Below are positions 35,869 to 44,855 of a DNA stretch of 64,000 bases, one piece after another. The notes below the pieces were generated by a model, which worked only from the letters and a program-made list of their open reading frames with translations, ran no database searches and was not told where the DNA came from. The stretch lies in contig CAZEVY010000008.1 of the NCBI GenBank assembly GCA_964515555.1, positions 1-64,000 of the forward strand, written 5' to 3'. A program made the translations under genes and the position numbers. Every line of letters begins with the position of its first letter. Position 1 is the first letter of the stretch. Origin of the DNA: CAZEVY01 sp964515555. Its GTDB lineage: Bacteria > Acidobacteriota > Terriglobia > Bryobacterales > Bryobacteraceae.

Positions 35869-36786
35869 CTACGAGGCGGCGCTCTTGGGCATCGGCGAGG
35901 TGGGCGCGCGGCGCGCCACCGTCAGGAATCCGCGCATGGCCGCGGGCACGAACTTGTCGCGCCGGTAAATGATGCCGCACTCGACTGCGAACTCGAGGCC
36001 CGGCACGTGGAACTGCCGCATGCGGCCCGACTTGAGCCGCGCGCACACCAGCGGCTTGGGCTGGATCGACACGCCCAGGCCCAGATCGACCAGCTTCGAC
36101 TGGAGATCGTGGTCATTGGTCTCGACGGCCAGCTTCAGGGTGCTGCCGCGCTCGCGCAGCAGGTGCTCCAGCCGCCCGCGCGCCGGGCAACCCTGCTGAC
36201 AGAGAATCCACGGAAGCTCGCCGAGCCGATCGACACCAAGCTGCCGCTCGGCCACCAGCGATCCGTCGCCCGGCGCGACGAAGATCATCTCGGCGGTGAG
36301 CAGCGAGACCTGTGTGAGATAGGGCGACTGCCGCGTGGCCTCGTCGAGCACCATCAGCCCGAGGTCGACGCGGCGGTCGAGCACTTTCTGCAAGACCTCG
36401 TCGGGCCAGCCTGTCTCGACGTGGATGCGCACGGCGGGGAACTTCTTCCGATAACCCTCCAGCAGCCACGGCAGGTAGTGCACGGCGAGCACGTGATAGG
36501 CGCCGATCGAGAGCCTCCCGGCGCCCTGCTCCTTGAGATCGCCGATCTCCTCGCGCGCCACCTCCACCGTCTGCGCCACGCGGTCGGCGTGCTTGAGCAG
36601 CACTTCGCCGGCGAGCGTGAGCTGCACCTTGCGGCCGCGCTCCAACAGCGATTCGCCCAGTTCGTCCTCGAGCGCGCGAATCTGCTTGCTGACGGCGGGC
36701 TGGCTGATGTGGACGGACTCGGCGGCCATGCGGAAGTTCTTCAGGCGCGCGACGGCGCGGAAGGTGGCGAGCTGATCGAGCGTCAT
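35869..36786 (-). CDS. LysR-family transcriptional regulator
   Basis: A 305-residue regulator. The N-terminal winged helix-turn-helix (about 1-60) reads MTLDQLATFRAVARLKNFRM with HISQPAVSKQIRALEDELG, followed by a linker helix and a type-2 periplasmic-binding-like effector domain (about 90-295). The -10/-35 pair at 36833-36861 fits as its promoter. LysR proteins often control a divergent neighbour; here that is the TPR protein at 36846, 59 bases away. Effector unknown. Confidence 0.92.
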   Translation of the reverse strand: MTLDQLATFRAVARLKNFRMAAESVHISQPAVSKQIRALEDELGESLLERGRKVQLTLAGEVLLKHADRVAQTVEVAREEIGDLKEQGAGRLSIGAYHVLAVHYLPWLLEGYRKKFPAVRIHVETGWPDEVLQKVLDRRVDLGLMVLDEATRQSPYLTQVSLLTAEMIFVAPGDGSLVAERQLGVDRLGELPWILCQQGCPARGRLEHLLRERGSTLKLAVETNDHDLQSKLVDLGLGVSIQPKPLVCARLKSGRMRQFHVPGLEFAVECGIIYRRDKFVPAAMRGFLTVARRAPTSPMPKSAAS

Positions 36787-36832
36787 GAGCGATTCCCCCA
36801 GGTCATGGACTTCGTAAGATCAATTCATTGGC

Positions 36833-36861
36833 ATTATATGTCAGGATGCCGCATGATACAA
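36833..36861 (-). promoter_or_regulatory. Sigma-70 type promoter for the LysR gene
   Basis: On the minus strand TTGTAT (36856-36861) and TATAAT (36833-36838) are separated by 17 bases, close to the ideal TTGACA-N17-TATAAT. The LysR start at 36786 is about 47 bases downstream. Few other sites in this GC-rich window match so well. Confidence 0.7.
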
Positions 36862-37331
36862 GCATGCAGTTAGCGGGGGGCTTGATTAACTTGCTGTGGC
36901 TCCTGGGGCCGGAGGTGGCCCGGACGCCGCTGACGGTCGCCGATAACCAGCAGGAATCGATCTCATTCCATCGTCCGACGGCCGGAGAGGCGGCGCTGTG
37001 GAACAACGAAGGCGAGCTGGCGCGCCGCGCCGGGCGCCTGGCCGAGGCGGCCGCGCTGCTCGACCGCTCGATCGAGGCCTGGGAGCTGCTGCTCGGGCCG
37101 GATCATCCCAATCTGGCGTATCCGCTCACCAATCGCGCCCTGGTCGACTTGGCGCAAGGACGCCTGGCCTCCGCCGAAAAACGGCTGTGGCGCGCTCTGA
37201 CGATTCGTCAGCGGGCGCTCGGGGAATCGCATCCGCTGTGCGGTGCGACGCGGTGGAATCTGAGCGCCGCCCTTGAAGTCCAAGGCCGGCCGACCGAGGC
37301 GGCCCGTGTTCGCGCGATGTCGATTCGGTAG
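36846..37331 (+). CDS. Small TPR-repeat protein
   Basis: A 161-residue protein with a possible hydrophobic start and at least three tetratricopeptide-like repeats (EGELARRAGRLAEAAALLDR, LTNRALVDLAQGRLASAEKR, then AALEVQGRPTEAARVRAMSI), of the type with a histidine/proline block PDHPNLAY and ESHPLCG between repeats. ATG 36846 lies in the promoter of the divergent LysR gene; ATG 36864 (MQLAGGLINLLW) is an alternative. It is convergent with and only 1 base from the next TPR gene. Scaffold role inferred. Confidence 0.7.
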   Translation: MPHDTSMQLAGGLINLLWLLGPEVARTPLTVADNQQESISFHRPTAGEAALWNNEGELARRAGRLAEAAALLDRSIEAWELLLGPDHPNLAYPLTNRALVDLAQGRLASAEKRLWRALTIRQRALGESHPLCGATRWNLSAALEVQGRPTEAARVRAMSIR

Positions 37332-37886
37332 CTACTTCGCCGTGAGCCGTTGAATCCACTGCTCGACGCCGGGCCGGTTGGCGGCCCGCGGCGATTCCAG
37401 GTAGGACCGCAGCTCGGCCGCGGCCTCCCCCTTCTCGCCGCGGCACTCCAGCAGCCGCGCCAGCGTCAGGCGCGCGCGCGGGAAGTGGTCGCTGGCGGCG
37501 CGCAGGTCGCGCTCGGCTTCGCCCGTGCAGCGGCCCGCGGTGACTTCCGAGACGCCCAGCACGTAACGCGCGGATACGCTCGACGGATCCAGTTGCAGGC
37601 CGCGCCGCGCCGAGATGGCGGCGTCGGAGAAGCGGCTCGCCGTGGCCAGAGCCAGCGCCAGGTTGACGTGCACGCGCGCCGCCCACGGGTCCGTGTCGCG
37701 CGCGCGGCTCAGTTCGGCGATGGCGCCTTCGACGTCGCCGGCGTTAAGCCGCCGGACGCCGAGATTGTTGCGGGCCTCGATGTAGTCGGGCGCGATGCGC
37801 AGCGCGTTCTCCAGCCGCCGCGTGGCTTCCGCGTCGTCGCCCTTGCGCAGAGCTTTCTCCGCCGCGGCGAATTCCTGCTTCGCTTT
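37332..37886 (-). CDS. TPR-repeat protein, 5' part lost in a sequence gap
   Basis: 184 residues are visible up to the N gap at 37887-37986. They form at least four tetratricopeptide repeats (EFAAAEKALRKGDDAEATRR, EARNNLGVRRLNAGDVEGAI, VNLALALATASRFSDAAIS, SARYVLGVSEVTAGRCTGEA) and end in GVEQWIQRLTAK. The start, and any signal peptide, would lie in or behind the gap. The visible part looks like an exported or cytoplasmic tetratricopeptide scaffold. Function unknown. Confidence 0.75.
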   Translation of the reverse strand, partial: KAKQEFAAAEKALRKGDDAEATRRLENALRIAPDYIEARNNLGVRRLNAGDVEGAIAELSRARDTDPWAARVHVNLALALATASRFSDAAISARRGLQLDPSSVSARYVLGVSEVTAGRCTGEAERDLRAASDHFPRARLTLARLLECRGEKGEAAAELRSYLESPRAANRPGVEQWIQRLTAK

Positions 37887-37986
37887 NNNNNNNNNNNNNN
37901 NNNNNNNNNNNNNNNNNNNNNNNNNNNNNNNNNNNNNNNNNNNNNNNNNNNNNNNNNNNNNNNNNNNNNNNNNNNNNNNNNNNNNN
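37887..37986. other. Sequence gap (100 N)
   Basis: Run of 100 unknown bases, a conventional scaffold gap of unknown true size. It cuts a TPR gene. Confidence 0.99.
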
Positions 37987-38375
37987 TCTGCCACATAACC
38001 TTGGTCTCCAACGGATCTGCCGGACGCCGGGATCAGCGACCTCCGCGGCCGCGCCGCTGCGACGGACACATGCACGCGCAGATCCAGAAGTTCTTGTCGA
38101 ACCGGCGGTCCGGGCTTGGGGATTGTCTCGAAGCATGCCGCGCTGTTCGCGACGGACGAGCTTCGACCAGGGGATGTGCGACGGGCACACCGATACTTCA
38201 GGGGAGCGAAGGAGTGCTTACGCTTCGTGTTCTGGCGGGGACGACGAGGCCCTTACACCCGCAATTGTAAGCGACGCCATCGCCGGGAATCCAATAAAAA
38301 CTTTGGATACCCGTCATAGATTGGTTCGTCTTGGAGACTTCACGGAAGCCCCTCATAATCGAAGGGAGGTAACAA
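37987..38375. other. Intergenic region without a recognised gene
   Basis: 389 bases between the scaffold gap and the GAF-ANTAR gene. Short frames exist on both strands but none looks like a protein. The right end carries the ribosome site GGGAGGT of the next gene (38364-38370). The missing 5' end of the TPR gene may start here. Confidence 0.5.
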
Positions 38376-39650
38376 GTGGAGTTATTGACTATGAACACAT
38401 CGGAGGCGCCGGGTACGCAGGTGGTGCTGTTGCACAGGATCAGCAACATCGTCAGCTCCGGCGTCGAACTCGAAAGCGTTTTGCAGGAACTGATCGCGCT
38501 CACGGTGGAGGTTACCGATTGCGACGCCTGCCTGGTCTATCTGGTGGAGGCCGCCAGCGGCGAGATCGTGCTGCGCGCGTCGCAGCTTCCGCATCCGGCC
38601 GAGATCGGCAACATCCGGCTCCGCATGGGCGAGGGCGTTACCGGATGGGTGGCCGAGCATCGTTCCGTGGTGGCGCTGCCTTCCAACGCCGCCGCCGATT
38701 CGCGCTTCAAGTTTTTCGCCACACTACCCGAGGACACTTACGACGCCTTCCTTTCGGTTCCGCTGGTTGCCGGCGGCGACATGATCGGCGTCATCAACAT
38801 CCACCATCGTGGGCCGCACCCGCACTCGGCCGATGAAGTCGCGCTGGTCAGCTTCATCGGAGAGCAGCTGGGCGGGGCCATCGCCAAGTCGCGGCTGAGC
38901 GAGCGGTCGCAGATGGCGGCGCGGCACATGGAGACGCTGGCGGCGGTGGCCGACGCCATCGCCAGCGACAGCTATCTGAACCGCATCCTTCAGGCCATCT
39001 CCGAGATGGTCGCCGAGACCATGGATTCGGCGGTGTGCTCGATCATGCTGGTGGACGACGAGAAGCAGGAGCTGGTGGTGTCGGCGGCGCGGTGCTCCTC
39101 GCCCGAGTACCTGCACAAGCTGCCGCTGAAGATCGAGGATTCCCTCATCGGCCACGTGGTGCGCGAGCGGCGCGCGATCTCGGTGCCCAACGTGATCGCC
39201 GAGAAGCGCTACCGCTACCCGGAGCTGGCCCGCAAGACGGGGCTGACGTCGCTGCTCTCGGTGCCGCTGCTGGCGCGCGAGAAGGTGATCGGCACGATCA
39301 ACATCTACACCAAGGAGCAGCGGGTGTTTCGCGACGAGGAGATCGGCTTCGTGAAGGCGGTGGCGGGCCAGGCGGCGGTGGCCATCGAGAACGCGCGGCT
39401 GATGTCGGAGACGCTGGAGATGAAGCGGGCGCTGGAGTCGCGCAAGGTGGTGGAGCGCGCCAAGGGCATCCTCCAGCAGCGCTACACGCTCAGCGAGGAG
39501 GACGCGTATCTTCGGCTGCGCAACGAAAGCCGGCGGATGCGCAAGCCGATGCGCGAACTGGCCGAGGCGATCATCCTCGCCGAGGAGCTGCACCGCAAGG
39601 GCGAGCGCAAGGAGGGACCGTGCGAGCCGCCCGACTTGCCGGAGATGTAG
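38376..39650 (+). CDS. GAF-GAF-ANTAR regulator
   Basis: A 424-residue cytoplasmic regulator. Two GAF domains (about 20-175 and 190-345) have blocks GEGVTGWVAEH, AFLSVPLVAGG and LLSVPLLAREKVIGTINIY. A coiled helix leads to an ANTAR RNA-binding domain (about 350-405) with ESRKVVERAKGILQQRYTLS and SEEDAYLRLRNESRRMRKPM. ANTAR proteins prevent transcription termination by binding paired hairpins in target leaders. The GTG at 38376 is chosen for its GGGAGGT site 5 bases before; ATG 38391 is less well placed. The input to the GAF domains and the targets are unknown. Confidence 0.9.
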   Translation: MELLTMNTSEAPGTQVVLLHRISNIVSSGVELESVLQELIALTVEVTDCDACLVYLVEAASGEIVLRASQLPHPAEIGNIRLRMGEGVTGWVAEHRSVVALPSNAAADSRFKFFATLPEDTYDAFLSVPLVAGGDMIGVINIHHRGPHPHSADEVALVSFIGEQLGGAIAKSRLSERSQMAARHMETLAAVADAIASDSYLNRILQAISEMVAETMDSAVCSIMLVDDEKQELVVSAARCSSPEYLHKLPLKIEDSLIGHVVRERRAISVPNVIAEKRYRYPELARKTGLTSLLSVPLLAREKVIGTINIYTKEQRVFRDEEIGFVKAVAGQAAVAIENARLMSETLEMKRALESRKVVERAKGILQQRYTLSEEDAYLRLRNESRRMRKPMRELAEAIILAEELHRKGERKEGPCEPPDLPEM

Positions 39651-39725
39651 AGCGCCGTCCGGGAATCGGGCCTGGAGGGCCTCCGCCGCGCCGCCCTGGA
39701 GGGCCGCCCCATGCGGTCTGTTAGA

Positions 39726-40505
39726 ATGGTCTCAGTGTCGGCGCTGCCTGATTCCGGCCGGCTGAACGTGAGCGAGTTCGTCGAGCGGATCCGCCATGAG
39801 ATGATCCCGGTCAACAGCCGGTTTTCCTATTTCGCCACGTCCCTGAACCTTTCCGACGAGGACCTGCGCGAGTACCTGTCGGAGCCCATCGCGGCGCTCC
39901 CCCCCAAGCTGTGCGGGCTTTTGCCCCCGGTCGCGATCCTGCTGGTGCCCTATCTCGAGCGCACCAACGGCCGCCCCAAGCGCGGCCACGCAATCGAGGA
40001 GACCATTGTCTTTGAGAAACCCGGCGACGCGCGCATCTGCTTCGACACCCATGTCGAGCGGAAGGACGAGGAGATTCTCGCGTTCGGCGTGATGGACCAG
40101 GAAATGGTCGACTACCATTACCGTCTTTTCCGCCAGATGGCGCGGCTCGCCGAGGGGCTGACCGATCCGGGCGAGTTCAACTCCTATTCGTCGATGCTGC
40201 GCGAAGAGTTGAGCGCCGGTGTGCACGGCGAAGTCGACGAGCAGAGCTGGCGCATGAAGCAGGGTCTGCAACGGCGTCAGAAGAGCGTCCGCCAGACGAA
40301 GGCGTTCAGCGAGTACGCGCGGCAATCGATGGTCGACACGATGACGCTCTACCTGCACGGAATCTGCTGCGACATCGACGTGGAGACCGGCCCCCGGCAG
40401 CTTCCCAGCCGTTATCTTCGGAAGCGGCTGGAGGTGTTGCAGTCGCTCTATCCTCCACCGGAGGGCTACGCCGTTTTTCCCGAGGACGTCCGCGGCGGGG
40501 CATAG
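39726..40505 (+). CDS. Conserved-looking protein of unknown function
   Basis: A 259-residue soluble protein with no domain I recognise. Visible traits are LNVSEFVERIRHEMIPVNSR at the start, a long helical middle, a proline-rich patch PPKLCGLLPPVAILLVPYLE, acidic patches and two cysteines close together in GICCDIDV. The end is followed directly by the second scaffold gap. Start ATG 39726; GTG or TTG starts earlier would add few residues. The balanced composition and normal codon use argue that it is a real gene. Confidence 0.6.
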   Translation: MVSVSALPDSGRLNVSEFVERIRHEMIPVNSRFSYFATSLNLSDEDLREYLSEPIAALPPKLCGLLPPVAILLVPYLERTNGRPKRGHAIEETIVFEKPGDARICFDTHVERKDEEILAFGVMDQEMVDYHYRLFRQMARLAEGLTDPGEFNSYSSMLREELSAGVHGEVDEQSWRMKQGLQRRQKSVRQTKAFSEYARQSMVDTMTLYLHGICCDIDVETGPRQLPSRYLRKRLEVLQSLYPPPEGYAVFPEDVRGGA

Positions 40506-40605
40506 NNNNNNNNNNNNNNNNNNNNNNNNNNNNNNNNNNNNNNNNNNNNNNNNNNNNNNNNNNNNNNNNNNNNNNNNNNNNNNNNNNNNNNNNNNNNNNN
40601 NNNNN
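40506..40605. other. Sequence gap (100 N)
   Basis: Second run of 100 unknown bases, between two genes. True size unknown. Confidence 0.99.
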
Positions 40606-40630
40606 TGCGCAGGCCGAGACCCGGAGGAGA

Positions 40631-40888
40631 ATGCTCAACGCGATGACCGACCGAGGACTGCTGTTTCTCACGAGCGTACTGATGACGCTCCTCTCTCTCG
40701 GTTATGCAATCTGCCTGGTGTTCACCGGCCAGGTCGCCTACCTCGACGGAATCTTCCTGGCGCTGGTGTGCCTGCTCGTCGCGCTGGCGTTCGCTCTGTA
40801 CCTGTGGTTCCTCTACAATCGCGCCAAACAGGAGCTGCTCCCGCCTCCGCCGGGCAAGAAGAAACCAGCCGCCCCCGCCGACGAGTAA
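40631..40888 (+). CDS. Small membrane protein with two transmembrane helices
   Basis: An 85-residue protein with two hydrophobic helices (about 9-32 and 40-61), a short link with an acidic residue (GQVAYLDGIF) and a charged proline/lysine-rich tail (LPPPPGKKKPAAPADE). Nothing else can be said. ATG 40643 is a possible later start. It is likely upstream of the exported proteins that follow. Confidence 0.6.
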   Translation: MLNAMTDRGLLFLTSVLMTLLSLGYAICLVFTGQVAYLDGIFLALVCLLVALAFALYLWFLYNRAKQELLPPPPGKKKPAAPADE

Positions 40889-40939
40889 GCCCAGCGGCCA
40901 ATCCCCGCGTCCGGCCGTCGAACCCGTCATAATGTAGCG

Positions 40940-41857
40940 GTGCCGACGTTCTGCCTCGCCGCGCTGCTGGCCTCCGCGCTCTTTGCCGAGCAGACGGTCA
41001 CGAAATCCGGCGCGCCCGCGCGTCCCAAGGTGCGCAGCCATATCGCCATCCTCGATATCGACGGCAAGACGCCGCCGCGCACCATCCATGAAGCCGACCG
41101 CCTGGTCGAGGCGCCCAACTGGTCGCCCGACGGCGCCTATCTGCTGGTCAACTCCGAGGGGCGATTGTGGAAGCTCCCGGTCGTCGGCGGGCCGCTCGAG
41201 CCGGTCGCGACCGGCGCCGTCAACCGCATCAACAACGACCACGGCATCTCGCCCGACGGAAAATGGTTCGTCATTTCAGCGGGCCATATGTACCTGGTCC
41301 CGTCGACCGGCGGCGAACCGAAACAGATCACCAGCGCGACGCCCAGCTACTATCACGGCTGGTCGCCCGACGGCGCGACGCTCGCATACTGCGCGCGCCG
41401 CGACAACAACTTCGACATCTACGGCATTTCCCGCGAGGGCGGACCTGAGCGCCGCCTGACATCGCACATCGGCTACGACGACGGACCCGATTACACCCCC
41501 GACGGCCGCTGGATCTACTTCAACTCCGATCGCTCCGGAAGCTGGGACATCTGGCGCATGCCCGCAACCGGCGCGGGTGCGGGCGACGCGCTCGCCGAGC
41601 GGGTCACCAGCGACGAGTTCGAGGACTGGTTCCCGCACCCTTCCCCCGACGGCAAATGGATCGTGTTCGTCTCGTTCGAAAAGGGTACGCAAGGGCACCC
41701 GGCCAACCGGAACGTCGTGCTGCGGCGGATGCCTCTGGCGGGCGGTTCGATCGAGATCATCGCGAAGCTCTTCGGCGGACAGGGCACGCTCAACGTCAAC
41801 TCCTGGTCGCCCGATTCCCGGCGCTTCGCCTTCGTGAGATACTCGCTGCTCGAATAG
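40940..41857 (+). CDS. Exported TolB-like beta-propeller protein (WD40-like/PD40 repeats)
   Basis: A 305-residue exported protein. A short signal peptide (about 1-16) leads to repeats with the PD40 pattern: NWSPDGAYLLVNSEG, GISPDGKWFVISAG, GWSPDGATLAYCARR, DYTPDGRWIYFNSDRSGSWD, HPSPDGKWIVFVSFEKGT, SWSPDSRRFAFVRY. Six blades are visible. The start is GTG at 40940. An NHL-type propeller protein follows 2 bases later. Role: probably protein or peptide binding in the periplasm. Confidence 0.82.
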   Translation: MPTFCLAALLASALFAEQTVTKSGAPARPKVRSHIAILDIDGKTPPRTIHEADRLVEAPNWSPDGAYLLVNSEGRLWKLPVVGGPLEPVATGAVNRINNDHGISPDGKWFVISAGHMYLVPSTGGEPKQITSATPSYYHGWSPDGATLAYCARRDNNFDIYGISREGGPERRLTSHIGYDDGPDYTPDGRWIYFNSDRSGSWDIWRMPATGAGAGDALAERVTSDEFEDWFPHPSPDGKWIVFVSFEKGTQGHPANRNVVLRRMPLAGGSIEIIAKLFGGQGTLNVNSWSPDSRRFAFVRYSLLE

Positions 41858-41859
41858 CC

Positions 41860-42804
41860 ATGCGAGTCCGATTCCTTCCGCTCGCCCTCGCGGCATGCCT
41901 CGCGCAGGACCCGCGCCCCGCGCCGACCGAGGAGCAGGCCGCCGCGCTGCGAGCCCTGGTCGCCGCGGCGCCGAAGCTCGATATGCGCCTCGACCCCATC
42001 CGCATCGTGAAGCCCTCCGCCGCCTGGACCACCGACTACGTCTCGTGGGTCGCCGCCGGACCCGGCGGCGTGCTCTACGCGCTTTGCCGGAACATGAACG
42101 AGGACAACGTACTCGTCCTCGACCACGACGGCCGCATCCTGCGCTCCTGGGGTAAGGGTCTGTTCACCAACCCGCACAGCGTGCGGATCGACCCGCAGGG
42201 CAACGTCTGGACGGTCGATTCCGGCAGCTCCAAGGCCATCAAGTTCACGCCGAAGGGCGAGAAGCTGCTCGAAATCGACATCGGCGAGATGCCCGAAGGG
42301 CGCAGTCGTTTTCGCGGCGCGGCCGACATCGCCTTCGCCGCGGGCCGCATCTTCATCGCCGACGGCTACGGAAACGCGCGCATCCTGGAATACGACCAGT
42401 CGGGCAAGCGGGTGCGGGCCTGGGGATCGGCGGGCGTCAGGCCGGGACAGTTCCACCTGCCGCACAGTATCGCCGCGTCGCCCGACCGCTTGCTCTACGT
42501 CGCCGATCGCGAGAACGGCCGCATCCAGTGGTTCGACCTGGACGGCCGGCCGCTCGGACAGTGGGATCACCTCGGCAAGACCTTCTCGGTCGACTTCGAC
42601 GCACAGGGCGGACTGTGGATCGGCACGCACCCGCGCAACATCGCCAACGAAGCGCCGGGGTGGATCGCCAAAGTGGACCGCAAGAGCGGCAGGATTCTCG
42701 GTTACGTCGAGACGGCGGGGCTGCACTCGGTTACCAGCGCGTCGGGAGTGCTTTTCACCGGCGCGCGTCCGCATCCGGATACCGTGCTGCGGTTTCGGAA
42801 GTAG
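41860..42804 (+). CDS. Exported NHL-repeat beta-propeller protein
   Basis: A 314-residue exported protein with signal peptide (about 1-15, LALAACLAQD) and NHL-type repeats such as NPHSVRIDPQGNVWTVDSGS, ADIAFAAGRIFIADGYGNAR, LPHSIAASPDRLLYVADREN. The blade order is like that of peptidyl-alpha-hydroxyglycine alpha-amidating lyase (PAL)-type proteins common in Acidobacteriota, but the metal ligands were not checked. Starts 2 bases after the previous gene. Function unknown. Confidence 0.82.
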   Translation: MRVRFLPLALAACLAQDPRPAPTEEQAAALRALVAAAPKLDMRLDPIRIVKPSAAWTTDYVSWVAAGPGGVLYALCRNMNEDNVLVLDHDGRILRSWGKGLFTNPHSVRIDPQGNVWTVDSGSSKAIKFTPKGEKLLEIDIGEMPEGRSRFRGAADIAFAAGRIFIADGYGNARILEYDQSGKRVRAWGSAGVRPGQFHLPHSIAASPDRLLYVADRENGRIQWFDLDGRPLGQWDHLGKTFSVDFDAQGGLWIGTHPRNIANEAPGWIAKVDRKSGRILGYVETAGLHSVTSASGVLFTGARPHPDTVLRFRK

Positions 42805-42866
42805 CGTCCGGCGAGGCGCAGACCGCTCGCTCACGCTCGCGGCTCCGCAAGGCAACACGGCCCAAG

Positions 42867-43697
42867 CTACTTCGATGGCAGCAAACCCGTGGCGCGAGTC
42901 AGCCGGTCCTCGACCCACTCCAGCGTCCGCCGATACTGGTCGCGATCGTTGAGGTCGGCGGCGGCGACGCGCTCGCACAGCTCGTCGGTCAGCGCGCGCA
43001 GGCCGGGATAGGCCCGGCCGCAGGCATCGAGGAAGCGATCGCGGCGGTCCCAGTCGGCCGTCGAGAGGCCCAGCCGGACGTCGACCCACAAGGCGATCTG
43101 CCAGGCGCGCTGACAGGGCGGCGCCGGCGGAGCCGACGGTTCGTGGCGCTCGATCCGGGCGAGGGTTTCCTCGAGGTTGGGCGCCAGGTAGTCGCGCCAG
43201 GCGAAGCCGCGCCGCGACATTTCGGCGCGAATGAGGACGTGCTGCACGATGTCGCCGGCGTGAATGCGGACGCAGGCCGAGGGGCCGCCCTCGAAATCGG
43301 GCAGCGTCCAGCCGCGCGCGTTCAGCCAGGCGTGGCCGAGCTCGTGCGCGATCAGCGATTCCTCGCCGGCGATCCACTCGGCGGCGCGCGCCATGTTGAG
43401 CAGGATGAAGTGCAGACGCCCCTCCGGCCCCGAGTAGTTGAGCGCCAGCGCATGGGCCGCGTTAAAGCCCGCGAGAAACTCGGGCTGGAGGAAGTAACGG
43501 CGGGCCACGGCGCGCTCGGCGGCGTCGGCGGGCAGAATCAGCAGATTGCGCTCGCGGTCGTGATGCACGCGGACGGGGATGACCCGGCCGCCTCCGAGGC
43601 GCTCGATCTTGTCCTTCCACGCCGCCAGCCGTTCCGTCAGCGCGACCGCCGCCGATGGCTCCTGCATCAGCGCGAAGAGAAGCAGACCGAACGGCAC
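42867..43697 (-). CDS. Exported zinc metallopeptidase-like protein (HELGH)
   Basis: A 276-residue protein with a short signal peptide (PFGLLLFALMQEP) and a zinc-binding motif HELGH in SLIAHELGHAWLNARG at about residues 112-127. The long frame is open upstream, but GTG 43697 gives the signal. It is divergent from the beta-propeller lipoprotein at 43721, with only 23 bases between starts. No further family traits recognised; another metal-dependent hydrolase is possible. Confidence 0.68.
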   Translation of the reverse strand: MPFGLLLFALMQEPSAAVALTERLAAWKDKIERLGGGRVIPVRVHHDRERNLLILPADAAERAVARRYFLQPEFLAGFNAAHALALNYSGPEGRLHFILLNMARAAEWIAGEESLIAHELGHAWLNARGWTLPDFEGGPSACVRIHAGDIVQHVLIRAEMSRRGFAWRDYLAPNLEETLARIERHEPSAPPAPPCQRAWQIALWVDVRLGLSTADWDRRDRFLDACGRAYPGLRALTDELCERVAAADLNDRDQYRRTLEWVEDRLTRATGLLPSK

Positions 43698-43720
43698 TCG
43701 TACAATGGTATCGGCTCTCC

Positions 43721-44824
43721 ATGCATCGCCGCAGCTTTCTGGCCGCCGCGGCGCTGGCCGCCTGCGGGCGCAAGCGCGGATCGGGGTTTCCCGGCTACGC
43801 CTTCGTCGCCAACGAGGAAGGTCACGCGATTGCGGTGGTCGATCTGACCGCTTTCGCGGTGGCGAAGCACATCCGTGTCGAGGGCGCGCCGTCGGCCATC
43901 CTGAGCCACCCGGCGGGCGAATCGATCTGCGCGGTAAGCGGCGCGTCCGGACATCTCGACGAGATCCGGACCGGCGACCTCGCCGCCGGCCGCCGCGTGC
44001 GCGTAGCCTCCACAGTCTCGGCGGCACGCTATGCGCCGGGTGGCGACGCCATCTGGATGCTGTGCCCGGAGGCGCGGCAACTGGCGCGGGTACCGGCGCG
44101 GGAGTTCCGCGTGACGGCGCGCGTCGCGCTACCCGCGACGCCGGTCGACCTGGACCTTTCGCCCGACGGAAGATGGGCGGCGGTGAGTTTCGCGGGGACG
44201 CGGGGCGCGGCGCTGGTCGATCTCGCCGCCGGCCGCGTGACGCGGGGCATGGGCGAGGGCGCCTCGGCGGGGTTCGTGCGATTCCGCTCCGACGCGCGCA
44301 TGCTGATGGTCGCCAATCCCGAGGAGCGCCTGCTGTCGAACTTCGACGTGGCTTCCGGGCGGCTCGTCGTTCAATTGCCGCTGGCGGTAACGCCGCGGCA
44401 GGCCTGCTTCAAGTCGGACGGCGGCGAGCTGTACATCACCGGCGACGGCCTGGATGCGGTGGTCACGGTGTACCCTTACCAGACCGAGGTGGGCGCGACG
44501 ACGCTGGCGGGCCGGGCGCCCGGTTCGCTGGCGGTGTCGGCCGCGCCGGCCTACCTGTTCGTCGCCAACCCCACGACCGCCGACGTGACCATCCTCAACA
44601 TTCAGAACCAGCGGGTGATCGCGGTGGCCGCCGTCGGCCGCGAGCCGTGTCACATCACGGTGACGCCGGACGACCAGTACGCGCTGGTGTTGAATCGCGG
44701 ATCGGGCGATATGGCGGTGATTCGCATCGCGGCCATCACGGCGAACCGTACCAAGTCGGCGGCGCTGTTCACGATGATTCCCGTGGGTTCGCGCCCGGTG
44801 AGCGCTGTGGTGCGCGCGGTGTGA
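43721..44824 (+). CDS. Beta-propeller lipoprotein (YncE/40-residue YVTN type)
   Basis: A 367-residue exported lipoprotein. Signal with two arginines (MHRRSFLAAAALAACG) ends in lipobox LAAC. The remainder is built of YVTN-like repeats: GYAFVANEEGHAIAVVDLT, MLMVANPEERLLSNFDVASG, YLFVANPTTADVTILNIQNQ, YALVLNRGSGDMAVIRIA. This is a YncE-type propeller. ATG 43721 is used; the frame is open from 43655. Role unknown. Confidence 0.8.
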   Translation: MHRRSFLAAAALAACGRKRGSGFPGYAFVANEEGHAIAVVDLTAFAVAKHIRVEGAPSAILSHPAGESICAVSGASGHLDEIRTGDLAAGRRVRVASTVSAARYAPGGDAIWMLCPEARQLARVPAREFRVTARVALPATPVDLDLSPDGRWAAVSFAGTRGAALVDLAAGRVTRGMGEGASAGFVRFRSDARMLMVANPEERLLSNFDVASGRLVVQLPLAVTPRQACFKSDGGELYITGDGLDAVVTVYPYQTEVGATTLAGRAPGSLAVSAAPAYLFVANPTTADVTILNIQNQRVIAVAAVGREPCHITVTPDDQYALVLNRGSGDMAVIRIAAITANRTKSAALFTMIPVGSRPVSAVVRAV

Positions 44825-44855
44825 GCGCCCGGCGCGTCCCGGGAGGGCGGACCGC

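Noticed and set aside
37332..38270. Frames running through the first N gap
   Set aside because: The unknown bases make frames continue artificially; only the part up to 37886 is supported.
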